Shown: piece by piece, positions 1 through 6,672 of the stretch
Position numbering within the stretch: the stretch's first letter is position 1
Layout: each line of letters opens with the position of its first letter
From: JANRKF01 sp964519595
Lineage (GTDB): Bacteria > Pseudomonadota > Alphaproteobacteria > Rickettsiales > SXRF01
Assembly: GCA_964519595.1 (NCBI GenBank)
Contig: CAZFJN010000047.1
Coordinates: 1-12,164 of the forward strand
DNA length: 12,164 nt
Direction: 5' to 3'
Translations under genes and position numbers: made by a program
The notes under the pieces: generated by a model
What the model saw: the letters and a program-made list of their open reading frames with translations, nothing else
What the model was told of the DNA's origin: nothing
Database searches by the model: none

Positions 1-1644
1 GTTTTAAGCCGCCAGAATCCTGATTATCTACATAAATCATCTGCTGATGTTAATGGCGAAAATAATAATATAAATAGTAATATAAATAGTAATATAAATG
101 ATGCCATAAATAATGACATAAATATAGCGCAATTAGCGCGCGAAGGATGGCGTGATGCTGATTTAACTGCTGATGAGGAAAATATCTTTCTGAGCAATTT
201 TTCCGGCATCTTAAATATCCGCGATCATTTCCTGCGCGTTGATCGCCTGCTGTGGGAAGAAAAAATAACTCCTGCTTTGCGTATTATTAATTCTCTGCCA
301 GTTGCCGAGCAGGTTTTGTTTCAAACGCGAATCGCTTATATGCGCGATGAAAAAAACGCCGAATATTTGTCCAAACAGATCATCAGCTCATTACGAAACG
401 ATCCAGGGCTGCTTTATGAAAAACTGCGCCAACGCTTCCGCCGCAATGACAAAAATGCCGTGCGTGATCTTCTGCTTCATGCGCCGAATAACCTTCCATA
501 TCCGGAAAAATGGTGGAAAATACGCGAAGGCGAAATACGCCGCGCTATCAGCGAAGATAATTATAAAATGGCTTTGCGCCTGCTGGCTAATCACTCACAA
601 GCAGGAGGATCAGCGTTAGCGGAAGCTTTATGGCTTGAAGGATGGTTAAGTTTACGCTTTGCAAAAAATCCTTCACGCGCTTACAAAGCATTTTATCACA
701 TGCATGATTCAGTAAGCACTCCGGTAAGCAAAGCACGCGCCGCTTACTGGGCAGGACGATCAGCCAGAGAAATGCTTGATGAAAACACCGCAAAAGGCTG
801 GTTTGAAACAGCTTCTAAACATATGACCACTTTTTATGGTCAATTAGCGGCGGTTGAACTGGCAGATAAAAATAATAAAACGACAATTTCTCTACCTGAT
901 GAGCCGGAGCTTTCCTTCTTTGATTCTGATCCGATTCTTTCTGATCACATAAAAGAAGCAATCAGAATTTCGATTAAAAACGGTGATCATAAAATCGCCG
1001 CACGGATTATTCAGCATGTGATAGAAGAAGCAAAAAGCGAACATAGCATTCTCGCTGCGGCAGCTTTAGGACATGAATTGAATGTTGCACATATCAGCGT
1101 TCAAGCAGCAAAAAAGGCGCAAGCGCAAGGCGTGGTTTTGAAAAATGTAGGATATCCTCGTCCGACTACAGAAGCAGAACTGCCGATAGAACGAGCGCTG
1201 ATTCTGGCGATAATTCGTCAGGAAAGCGCATTTGATCGTACTGCCGAGAGTCCTTCCGGCGCGCGCGGCATGATGCAGCTGCTACCTTCAACCGCGCAGG
1301 AAACTGCAAAGAAAATTGGCGCTGATTTTAATCGCGATATGCTTGATGAACCACAGCATAATATCCGCCTAGGCAGCAATTATCTGGCGCGTCTGATTGA
1401 AGCCTATGACGGTTCTTATATACTTTCTATCGCCGCTTATAATGCAGGGCCTGGTAATGTTAGAAAATGGCTTAAAACATACGGAAATCCGGGCAGCGAT
1501 CCGCAAGAGGCAATAGACTGGATTGAGCGCATTCCTTTTCAGGAAACGCGTAATTATGTACAGCGCGTTCTGGAAAATCTGCAAGTTTACCGCGCTCTGG
1601 AAGGAAACTCAGAACTTAATATAAACGCCGACATCACAAAATAA
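1..1644 (+). CDS. slt: Soluble lytic murein transglycosylase (Slt-like), 5'-truncated by window edge
   Basis: This enzyme cleaves the MurNAc-GlcNAc bond of peptidoglycan in the periplasm, leaving 1,6-anhydro-MurNAc ends. The frame is open from base 1 through 547 codons to TAA at 1642, so the true start and any signal peptide lie upstream. The internal TTG at 277 is not a credible start because homologous sequence precedes it. Residues about 43-370 (counting base 1 as codon 1) look like the helical superhelix, with family-typical stretches RLLWEEKITPAL and FYGQLAAVEL. The C-terminal catalytic domain has RQES with the catalytic Glu at codon 408 (1222-1224), then SGARGMMQLLPSTA and AAYNAGPGNVRKWL. 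An Asn-rich low-complexity stretch occupies codons 21-42. The gene converges on the olsA-like gene with a 31-nt gap. Family assignment is secure; the specific paralogue is not. Confidence 0.93.
   Translation, partial: VLSRQNPDYLHKSSADVNGENNNINSNINSNINDAINNDINIAQLAREGWRDADLTADEENIFLSNFSGILNIRDHFLRVDRLLWEEKITPALRIINSLPVAEQVLFQTRIAYMRDEKNAEYLSKQIISSLRNDPGLLYEKLRQRFRRNDKNAVRDLLLHAPNNLPYPEKWWKIREGEIRRAISEDNYKMALRLLANHSQAGGSALAEALWLEGWLSLRFAKNPSRAYKAFYHMHDSVSTPVSKARAAYWAGRSAREMLDENTAKGWFETASKHMTTFYGQLAAVELADKNNKTTISLPDEPELSFFDSDPILSDHIKEAIRISIKNGDHKIAARIIQHVIEEAKSEHSILAAAALGHELNVAHISVQAAKKAQAQGVVLKNVGYPRPTTEAELPIERALILAIIRQESAFDRTAESPSGARGMMQLLPSTAQETAKKIGADFNRDMLDEPQHNIRLGSNYLARLIEAYDGSYILSIAAYNAGPGNVRKWLKTYGNPGSDPQEAIDWIERIPFQETRNYVQRVLENLQVYRALEGNSELNINADITK
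61..126 (+). repeat. In-frame 12-bp tandem repeat encoding an Asn/Ile-rich segment
   Basis: The unit AATATAAATAGT is repeated just over twice and then decays, giving codons 21-42 of the transglycosylase: NNNINSNINSN followed by INDAINNDINI. The unit length is a multiple of three, so copy-number change would keep the frame. The stretch sits between helical segments of the superhelical domain and looks like a linker insertion. Confidence 0.8.
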
Positions 1645-1662
1645 ATAATCACAAAATAAATA
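1633..1662 (+). repeat. 15-bp tandem duplication across the slt stop codon
   Basis: The unit ATCACAAAATAAATA occurs twice in direct succession at 1633-1647 and 1648-1662. The first copy contains the slt stop codon. Because 15 is five codons, the second copy carries the same stop in the same frame. No intrinsic terminator is visible between the two convergent genes. Confidence 0.85.
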
Positions 1663-1675
1663 ATAGACCTTATCC

Positions 1676-2431
1676 TTACGACAAAAGCACTGCTTCTATA
1701 GCAGCATGAGCTTTGCTGGCGAGTATTTTGCGATTATTGTTATATCCTGATTTCTCAAGCGGCTTTAGAAAATGCAGCTCAACATCAATTTTTCCCAGCG
1801 CCAGCAGATTCCACAAATGCGGCAATAAAGACATATCACCATACCATGCGATAAGCGGCCATTTACCATAATCAATCGGCAAACCGCCTATGCGCCGATA
1901 AGCTATTGCTACTGGCTGAATTTCTATATTATCTTTATCATCTTCTGCAATTGAGAAAATCGCCGAATGAAAATTCAGTAATTTTCTGCCGTCTCCGGTT
2001 GTCGCTTCCGGAAAAAGAACAACTGGCGCAGAACAGTAAAGAGCATTTCTAACCGCCTGTTTTGCTTCTTGCACTCTGCCGAGGCGGCGATCAACAAAAA
2101 CCGCATCAAGAATACGACATATCCAGCCAATAACCGGCCATGATGCAATGTCTTTTTTTGGCGCAAAACGACAAGCAACAGCGCTGCCTAAAACCGGAAT
2201 ATCAAGATAAGAAACATGGTTGGAAACCAGCAATAACGGCCTATTTTCGCTTAATGTTCCGACAACGCGCAAACGCACGCCAAGCAAACGCAGCAATATT
2301 TTAAAACCACCACATGCCAGCGCATCACGCTGCGCTTTCTTTTTCAACAGATAAGCAGCAAATATCAGCGGCAGGCAAACAGCCAACCAGATGATAATAG
2401 CAATAAGAATAATAATTTTCTTGATGATCAT
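1676..2431 (-). CDS. olsA: PlsC-family 1-acyl-glycerol-3-phosphate / lyso-ornithine lipid O-acyltransferase
   Basis: This 251-residue membrane acyltransferase would add a fatty acyl chain to a lyso-lipid. The catalytic HX4D motif is NHVSYLD (His72, Asp77). The second acceptor/phosphate motif is FPEATTGDG at 140-148, with Ala where most PlsC proteins have Gly. Residues about 5-28 form a hydrophobic N-terminal anchor. The FPE-TT-DG form together with the upstream olsB-like gene argues for the second step of ornithine-lipid synthesis (OlsA), but a general phosphatidic-acid role (PlsC) cannot be excluded. The ATG lies 9 nt after the olsB stop with only a weak ribosome binding site, which suggests translational coupling. 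It is the last gene of the fur-olsB-olsA unit. Confidence 0.8.
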   Translation of the reverse strand: MIIKKIIILIAIIIWLAVCLPLIFAAYLLKKKAQRDALACGGFKILLRLLGVRLRVVGTLSENRPLLLVSNHVSYLDIPVLGSAVACRFAPKKDIASWPVIGWICRILDAVFVDRRLGRVQEAKQAVRNALYCSAPVVLFPEATTGDGRKLLNFHSAIFSIAEDDKDNIEIQPVAIAYRRIGGLPIDYGKWPLIAWYGDMSLLPHLWNLLALGKIDVELHFLKPLEKSGYNNNRKILASKAHAAIEAVLLS

Positions 2432-2440
2432 GAAGTAATA

Positions 2441-3268
2441 TCATGAATTAACGTTGCGATAACGCGCAGCATATTTATCAGTAACCAGATCAGTCTTTAC
2501 CACAATGCTGACATCAGTAGTATTATATTGACGATCAATAACCGCTCCTGCTCCGACATAGCCAGAAAGCCGCAAATAGCCTTTAATAAGCGCCGGAAGA
2601 GCAGCGAATGATTCTTTTGCCATTACTTCTTCTCTTGGCAACAGATTCATTTCTTCATATAATTCCGCCAGCGCTATCGGACGAATTTCTTCCGGCGCTA
2701 AATGATAATGATAAAGGTAAGAAAGCGCCATTTTATGCGCTTCAGGATTCGCGCCGTGAAAACTGGCGCAACCAAACATCAACCCTATTTCAAATTTGCC
2801 AACATAAGCGCCAATGCCGCGCCATAATAGCTGCATAACCGCCCGGCTGCGGAAAGCCGGATCAACACATGATCTGCCTAATTCGAGAATCTCGCCCTCA
2901 AGACGCTTTATCGCGCTGATGTCAAATTCACTTTCCGTATAAAACGATCCTCGTTCCGGCAATTTACTGCGCCTGAGCAAACGGTAAGTTCCAACTACAT
3001 TGTAACGACCATCCGCCTGATGCTCAACCACCAAAAGATGATCACAAACCTTGTCAAAATCGTCAAAATCACGCTTAAGAAGCTGCATTTCCGGCGAGGC
3101 TTGCGCGCCCATTTCCTCAACAAACACACGGTAACGAAGCTGCTGCGAGGCCTCAATATCCTCTGCATCTTTCGCCACAAATACTTCCAGATTTCCAGCG
3201 CGCAAATCGCCTATATCGAATAAAGGCCGCGCCGTTGACGGTGAATCAGCACAATATCCTTTATTCAT
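2441..3268 (-). CDS. olsB: GNAT-fold ornithine N-acyltransferase (OlsB-like)
   Basis: The family transfers a 3-hydroxyacyl group from ACP to the alpha-amino group of ornithine to make lyso-ornithine lipid, a phosphorus-free membrane lipid. With the start chosen here it has 275 residues. Family-typical stretches are LRYRVFVEEMGA (45-56), LELGRSCVDPAFR followed by LLWRGIGAYV (128-155), and the C-terminal LIKGYLRLSGYVGAG (227-241). The start at 3268 is preferred because AAGGA sits 7 nt upstream and the ATG falls 4 nt after the fur stop. The longer frame from 3322 would overlap fur by 50 nt and adds 18 unconserved-looking residues with two more Met codons. The product may be annotated only as a GNAT/hemolysin-like acyltransferase in databases. 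The substrate is inferred from family and from the adjacent acyltransferase. Confidence 0.8.
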   Translation of the reverse strand: MNKGYCADSPSTARPLFDIGDLRAGNLEVFVAKDAEDIEASQQLRYRVFVEEMGAQASPEMQLLKRDFDDFDKVCDHLLVVEHQADGRYNVVGTYRLLRRSKLPERGSFYTESEFDISAIKRLEGEILELGRSCVDPAFRSRAVMQLLWRGIGAYVGKFEIGLMFGCASFHGANPEAHKMALSYLYHYHLAPEEIRPIALAELYEEMNLLPREEVMAKESFAALPALIKGYLRLSGYVGAGAVIDRQYNTTDVSIVVKTDLVTDKYAARYRNVNS

Positions 3269-3272
3269 GCCC

Positions 3273-3689
3273 TTATCCTTGTTCATCAAGCGGAACTGCA
3301 TATAGCTCCAGACGGTGATCAATCAGCTTATAGCCCAGTTTACGCGCAATGTCTCTTTGCAATTTCTCTATTTCAAGGTTGGTAAATTCTATAACTTTTC
3401 CGCTTTTTAAATCAATAAGATGATCATGATGCTCGCCATCAGCCTCTTCATAACGCGAACGTCCGTCGCCAAAATCATGTTTTTGCGTTATTCCCGCCTC
3501 TTCAAATAATTTTACTGTGCGGTAAACTGTGGCAATGCTGATATGCGGATCATGTGCTATCGCCCGCTGATACAGCATTTCCACATCCGGATGATCAGAT
3601 GAATCAGAAAGAACACGCGCAATAACGCGCCGTTGTCCAGTCATTTTTAATCCTTTTTCAAGACATTTACGTTCTATTCCAGAAGACAT
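3273..3689 (-). CDS. fur: Fur-family metal-responsive transcriptional regulator (alphaproteobacterial Fur/Mur type)
   Basis: This 138-residue repressor belongs to the Fur family, which binds DNA as a metal-loaded dimer. The winged helix covers about 1-80, with recognition helix SIATVYRTVKLFEEAGI (51-67). The metal-binding hinge and dimer domain include His33, Glu81, HHDH (87-90), Glu101 and His125. There are no Cys-X2-Cys pairs after HHDH, as in alphaproteobacterial Fur/Mur, which sense Fe or Mn. GGAG lies 8 nt upstream of the ATG. It is the first gene of a unit with the olsB- and olsA-like genes (4-nt and 9-nt gaps), so it may be co-expressed with them. Its upstream region is shared with a divergent pilin gene and contains Fur-box-like hexamers, consistent with autoregulation. 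Confidence 0.92.
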   Translation of the reverse strand: MSSGIERKCLEKGLKMTGQRRVIARVLSDSSDHPDVEMLYQRAIAHDPHISIATVYRTVKLFEEAGITQKHDFGDGRSRYEEADGEHHDHLIDLKSGKVIEFTNLEIEKLQRDIARKLGYKLIDHRLELYAVPLDEQG

Positions 3690-3712
3690 GTGCTAAACTC
3701 CGATCTGCTAAC

Positions 3713-3740
3713 TCGACATTATCTTGCATTATCTGATAAT
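3713..3740 (+). promoter_or_regulatory. Putative promoter of pilin gene with Fur-box-like hexamers
   Basis: TCGACA (3713-3718), 16 nt, then GATAAT (3735-3740) gives a good sigma-70-type promoter about 46 nt before the pilin start. Overlapping it are ATTATC at 3718-3723, ATTATC at 3728-3733 and GATAAT at 3735-3740, the hexamers from which classical Fur boxes are built. The two ATTATC copies are 10 bp apart, one helical turn. The last two form an inverted pair around a single T. The reverse strand of the same hexamers offers -10-like GATAAT sequences for fur. The function is inferred. Confidence 0.5.
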
Positions 3741-3792
3741 AAGTCACCTGAATCTACAAGAGCGATCCAGAGAAGGCAAGCAAGAGGTATCT

Positions 3793-3849
3793 ATGAAAAA
3801 ATATATGAAAAAATATATGAATGAAGATATGAATGAAGATATGAAAAAA
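3793..3849 (+). repeat. 12-bp tandem coding repeats at the pilin start
   Basis: ATGAAAAAATAT occurs twice, then ATGAATGAAGAT twice, then ATGAAAAAA, encoding MKKYMKKYMNEDMNEDMKK. Each unit begins with an ATG, so the gene offers five in-frame starts at four-codon intervals. Only the first has a good ribosome binding site. Confidence 0.9.
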
Positions 3850-4677
3850 ACTTATAATCAGCGCCCTAAATCAGGATTTTCATCAGGATTTTCACTGCTG
3901 GAAATGTCAATCGTTCTGGTTATATTAGGCTTTATCGCTGCGGCAGTAGTAGTTGGTCAGTCAGTGCTGGAAAACTCCTCGCTGCAATCAGCCATTGCTG
4001 ATTATGATCGTTACCGTCAAGCCGCTCTTGATTATAAAACGCGCTATAAAGAACTGCCCGGCGACCACAGCAACGCCACTTCTATCACCAGTGCTGAGGC
4101 GACATGTGCAACAACAATAGCAGATTCAAATGATTCATTCACCTCCACTTGCAACGGTAATGGCGATGGCATTGTTGGCGTAAGCACTGGCGATCCGCTT
4201 GCTGATATAAGCGTTGCTGGCACAGTTGACTATGAACCACTATTTTTCTGGCAGCATTTAATGAATGCCGGATTTCTGCCCGGGCCATTTAATGGCCGCG
4301 CCGCGACTAGTGGCACAATCGGAATCGGCATCAATGTTCCTAAAAGCTCAATAAGCGGCGCATCTTTCCTGCTGCGCTATTTTCCAACTAATACTGTAAC
4401 AAATACTTCTTTCCGCGCCAATTACGGCAATGTATTTTTCCTAGGCGCACCAGGAGGAACCGCAACCTTGCCTTTAAACGGCGCGGCGCTGACTCCGGAA
4501 CAGGCAAAATACATTGATCAGAAAATAGATGACGGTAAACCAGGGCTTGGCAAAGTTTTAACCTCGCCGCAAAGCGTCCTTACTAATTGTGCAACCACTA
4601 GCGTAGAAACCACCGCCGTCTATAATAGCGCCGTTACAACCGCCGCCTGCGCGATGATCTTCATAACCGGCTTCTAA
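3793..4677 (+). CDS. Type IV pilin / type II pseudopilin-like protein (paralogue 1)
   Basis: This 294-residue protein has a prepilin signal: a basic leader, cleavage at Gly32|Phe33, and FSLLEMSIVLVILGF with the Glu at mature position 5, followed by a hydrophobic helix to about residue 55. A prepilin peptidase would cleave and N-methylate it for assembly in a pilus or pseudopilus. The exposed domain contains YKELPGD, CNGNGDGIVG (120-129, resembling a calcium-binding loop), FWQHLMNAG, YIDQKIDDGKPGLG (240-253) and a C-terminal ACAMIF. Four Cys (105, 120, 266, 286) could form two disulfides. The start is set by AGAGG 5 nt upstream of the ATG; the in-frame ATG at 3724 has no such signal and would put the leader inside the promoter. 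The leader is a tandem repeat with five Met codons. A paralogue lies at 6856-7860. No pilus assembly genes are nearby, so the system it serves is unknown. Confidence 0.85.
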   Translation: MKKYMKKYMNEDMNEDMKKTYNQRPKSGFSSGFSLLEMSIVLVILGFIAAAVVVGQSVLENSSLQSAIADYDRYRQAALDYKTRYKELPGDHSNATSITSAEATCATTIADSNDSFTSTCNGNGDGIVGVSTGDPLADISVAGTVDYEPLFFWQHLMNAGFLPGPFNGRAATSGTIGIGINVPKSSISGASFLLRYFPTNTVTNTSFRANYGNVFFLGAPGGTATLPLNGAALTPEQAKYIDQKIDDGKPGLGKVLTSPQSVLTNCATTSVETTAVYNSAVTTAACAMIFITGF

Positions 4678-4838
4678 GAGCCTGTGACGAATTATCATTT
4701 TGGTGTCTTTTTGGTTATTTTGCTGCTGTTTGTCGGAGAAAAACTTGTCCGTAGCACCACTACGAACTGCGTTTTTCTCCTAAAACATCACCAAAATCCC
4801 TCAAAAATACCCTCAAAAGATAATTCGTCACAGACTCT
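4678..4838. repeat. 161-nt imperfect palindrome, MITE-like intergenic element
   Basis: The arms pair along almost the whole length around a centre near 4757. The outer 15 nt are perfect (CTGTGACGAATTATC at 4682-4696 against 4819-4833). GGAGAAAAAC at 4735-4744 pairs with 4771-4780, and CGTAG/CTACG closes a 5-nt loop at 4755-4759. It begins one base after the pilin stop, so its transcript could fold into a long hairpin and act as a terminator or RNA 3' end, though there is no U-run. CTAAAACATCAC recurs directly at 4780-4791 and 4837-4848. The 65-codon frame from GTG 4684 runs through the arms and is not a credible gene. Confidence 0.75.
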
Positions 4839-4911
4839 AAAACATCACACCTCACCAAATATAGCAGCTCCAGATGACTGATAATTTGAGAAAGGAGTGC
4901 ACGTCCAAGCA

Positions 4912-5037
4912 TTCTTGCAATTTACAAATATCATTTGAGAATTGCAAGAAACATATCTATTATATTGATAAATATATGAAAAAATACCATGCAAGAATTA
5001 CCCTTGCAATTCACAACTTGAAGTTCGGAATTGCAAG
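4912..5037. repeat. Paired TTGCAATT inverted repeats
   Basis: TTCTTGCAATT at 4912-4922 pairs with 4940-4950 (11 bp, 17-nt spacer). CTTGCAATTC at 5003-5012 pairs with 5028-5037 (10 bp), with AACTT-G-AAGTT nested inside. A further partial copy, GCAAGAAT, starts at 4991. The same core on both arms of two separate hairpins suggests duplication of one palindrome. A 78-codon frame passes through here but shows no protein-like features. Confidence 0.7.
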
Positions 5038-5096
5038 TAATAGCAAAGCAACAAAGTTTTATGAGATTTCTTGCGGTGCTATCCTGTTGCAACAGC

Positions 5097-5204
5097 ACGT
5101 CATCCTTTGACTTGATCAAAGGATCTTTTTCATGATCATTTCTTGATCTTTTCTTGATCTTTTCTCGTTGCACCAGATCCTTCGGTCAAGCCGAAGGATG
5201 ACGT
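5097..5204. repeat. Two hairpin units in inverted orientation
   Basis: A 29-nt unit at 5097-5125 contains ATCCTTTGA / TCAAAGGAT with a 5-nt loop. A second at 5176-5204 contains ATCCTTCGG / CCGAAGGAT with the same loop size. The second is the reverse complement of the first at 25 of 29 positions, so the pair is also a larger inverted repeat bounded by ACGT. Paired changes keep both stems intact. Between them TCTTGATCTTT is tandemly duplicated (5141-5162). This resembles the dispersed GTCATCC-type palindromes of some alphaproteobacteria. Confidence 0.75.
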
Positions 5205-5248
5205 TGCGATAAAATCCGCAGAAAAAATGTCATGATATTTAGTTGCTG

Positions 5249-5257
5249 TGGTATAAT
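5249..5257 (+). promoter_or_regulatory. Putative extended -10 promoter upstream of rnd
   Basis: TGG precedes a perfect TATAAT at 5252-5257, forming the extended -10 pattern TGnTATAAT. No convincing -35 is seen. Transcription would begin near 5264, leaving an untranslated leader of about 140 nt before rnd. That leader contains a 7-bp hairpin, TACCTTG/CAAGGTA, at 5336-5353. Confidence 0.45.
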
Positions 5258-5402
5258 ACTCCTAATCATCTGATAAATGCAAAGCGACAAGCTTCTGAAT
5301 TTATTATGTTTAATACTTGTTTGATATTTATTTAATACCTTGTTATCAAGGTAATGAGACAGCAGACTTGCCTAACCGCCTGCAAATAACTATAACCCTC
5401 CA

Positions 5403-6548
5403 ATGCAGCTTATCAACAACAATGTAGAACTTGCCGCTTTTTGTAAAGCGGCGGCGCAGCATTCATACATAACAATTGACACGGAATTTATCCGCGAAAA
5501 AACCTATTGGCCAGTTCTGTGCCTGGTGCAGATTGCTCATCAGGATGATGCGCGAATGATTGATCCGCTGGCCAAGGGCCTTGATTTGTCGCCGCTCTTT
5601 TCTCTGCTGGCTAATCACAAGGTGGTGAAGGTTTTTCACGCCGCGCGGCAGGATATTGAAATTTTCTACCATTTAAGCGGCGCGATGCCTTTTCCGGTTT
5701 TTGATACACAGATTGCCGCTTCAGTCTGCGGTTACGGCGAATCAGCCAGCTATGAGTCGCTGGTTAATGCCATTGCCAATGCCAATATCGACAAAAGCTC
5801 GCGCTATTCCGACTGGGCAGCGCGTCCGCTTTCTGATGAGCAGCTTTCTTATGCTTTGTCAGACGTTACGCATCTGCGCGTTATTTATGAAAAACTGAAA
5901 AACCAGATTGAATTATCAGGCCGCGCTTCATGGATTGAAGAGGAATTCGCAAGCCTCGTTAATCCGCAATTTTATGATCTCGATCCGCAGGAATCATACC
6001 GCAAAATCAGAGCCGGCAGCCTGAAGCCTAAGCATTTAACCGTATTGCGCGAGCTGGCCGCCTGGCGTGAGGAACAAGCGCGCGCCGCCAATGTTCCACG
6101 CGGTCGTATCGCTAAAGACGAAGTTCTGGTTGAGCTGGCGCTGGTCTCTCCTGCTGATGAGGCGGCGCTGCTGCGTATTCGCAATATTCAGGCCGGACTG
6201 GCCAAAAAACATATCAGCTCTATTCTGCAATCTATTAAATCCGCCCTTGCTATTCCAGCATCCGAATGGCCGCAGATTAAAAAATCCCGCCGCCTGCCGG
6301 AAGGAACATCAACAGTAGTTTCAATGCTGCAATTGCTGCTGAAGGTTCAGGCCGACCGCAACGGCATCGCCTCGGGAATAATTGCCGGAAAAGATGATCT
6401 GGAAAATCTTGCTCTCGGCCTTGAATCACCGCTTAATCAAGGCTGGCGCTATGATGTATTCGGAAAATCCGCCGCCGCCCTGATGCAGGGAAAACTCAAA
6501 ATCTCCCTCGATCCGGCAACGAAAAGAATAACGCTGGAAGAATGTTGA
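5403..6548 (+). CDS. rnd: Ribonuclease D
   Basis: This cytoplasmic 3'-5' exoribonuclease trims tRNA precursors and other structured RNAs. The 381-residue length suits the family. The DEDDy exonuclease domain (about 1-170) shows Exo I ITIDTEF with Asp26 and Glu28, Exo II HAARQDIEIF with Asp84, and Exo III YALSDVTHL with Tyr150 and Asp154, the complete metal-binding and catalytic set. An HRDC domain follows at about 210-290 (LTVLRELAAWREEQARAANVP region), with a shorter C-terminal helical part after it. The ATG at 5403 begins directly before the conserved N-terminus; the ribosome binding site is weak. No terminator is visible after the stop. Confidence 0.96.
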   Translation: MQLINNNVELAAFCKAAAQHSYITIDTEFIREKTYWPVLCLVQIAHQDDARMIDPLAKGLDLSPLFSLLANHKVVKVFHAARQDIEIFYHLSGAMPFPVFDTQIAASVCGYGESASYESLVNAIANANIDKSSRYSDWAARPLSDEQLSYALSDVTHLRVIYEKLKNQIELSGRASWIEEEFASLVNPQFYDLDPQESYRKIRAGSLKPKHLTVLRELAAWREEQARAANVPRGRIAKDEVLVELALVSPADEAALLRIRNIQAGLAKKHISSILQSIKSALAIPASEWPQIKKSRRLPEGTSTVVSMLQLLLKVQADRNGIASGIIAGKDDLENLALGLESPLNQGWRYDVFGKSAAALMQGKLKISLDPATKRITLEEC

Positions 6549-6605
6549 TGGTAAGTAAGAGGTACGAGGTGCTTGGTACTTGGTAAATTTGTTGCTGGTT
6601 ACGCC

Positions 6606-6657
6606 TATAATTAAGTGCTATAATTGTTGAATACAACAGTTTGCGTCATTACGCAAA
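6606..6657 (+). promoter_or_regulatory. Promoter and palindromic leader of the 43-aa gene
   Basis: Two TATAAT boxes lie at 6606-6611 and 6619-6624. The second is preceded by TGC, an extended -10. Immediately downstream are TGTTG-AATA-CAACA (6625-6638) and a 7-bp hairpin TTTGCGT-CATT-ACGCAAA (6640-6657). A palindrome placed right after the -10 is a typical operator position for an autoregulated gene, but nothing proves binding. Confidence 0.5.
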
Positions 6658-6672
6658 GACAGAGGAGGCTAT

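Noticed and set aside
277..1644. Transglycosylase starting at TTG 277
   Set aside because: The same frame is open to base 1 and encodes recognisable superhelix sequence before 277, so the gene is 5'-truncated by the window.
3269..3322. N-terminal extension of the OlsB-like protein to ATG 3322
   Set aside because: It overlaps fur by 50 nt and lacks a ribosome binding site; AAGGA is well placed for ATG 3268.
3724..3792. Pilin start at ATG 3724
   Set aside because: It lies within the promoter-like hexamers and has no ribosome binding site; AGAGG precedes ATG 3793.
4684..4881. 65-codon frame with a hydrophobic N-terminus
   Set aside because: It is a read-through of the 161-nt palindrome from a GTG start with no ribosome binding site.
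4874..5110. 78-codon frame
   Set aside because: It crosses the TTGCAATT hairpins and part of the next repeat; composition and lack of a start signal argue against coding.
4931..5173. 80-codon minus-strand frame over the repeat region
   Set aside because: It covers the same palindromes as the plus-strand frame, with no start signal or recognisable motif.
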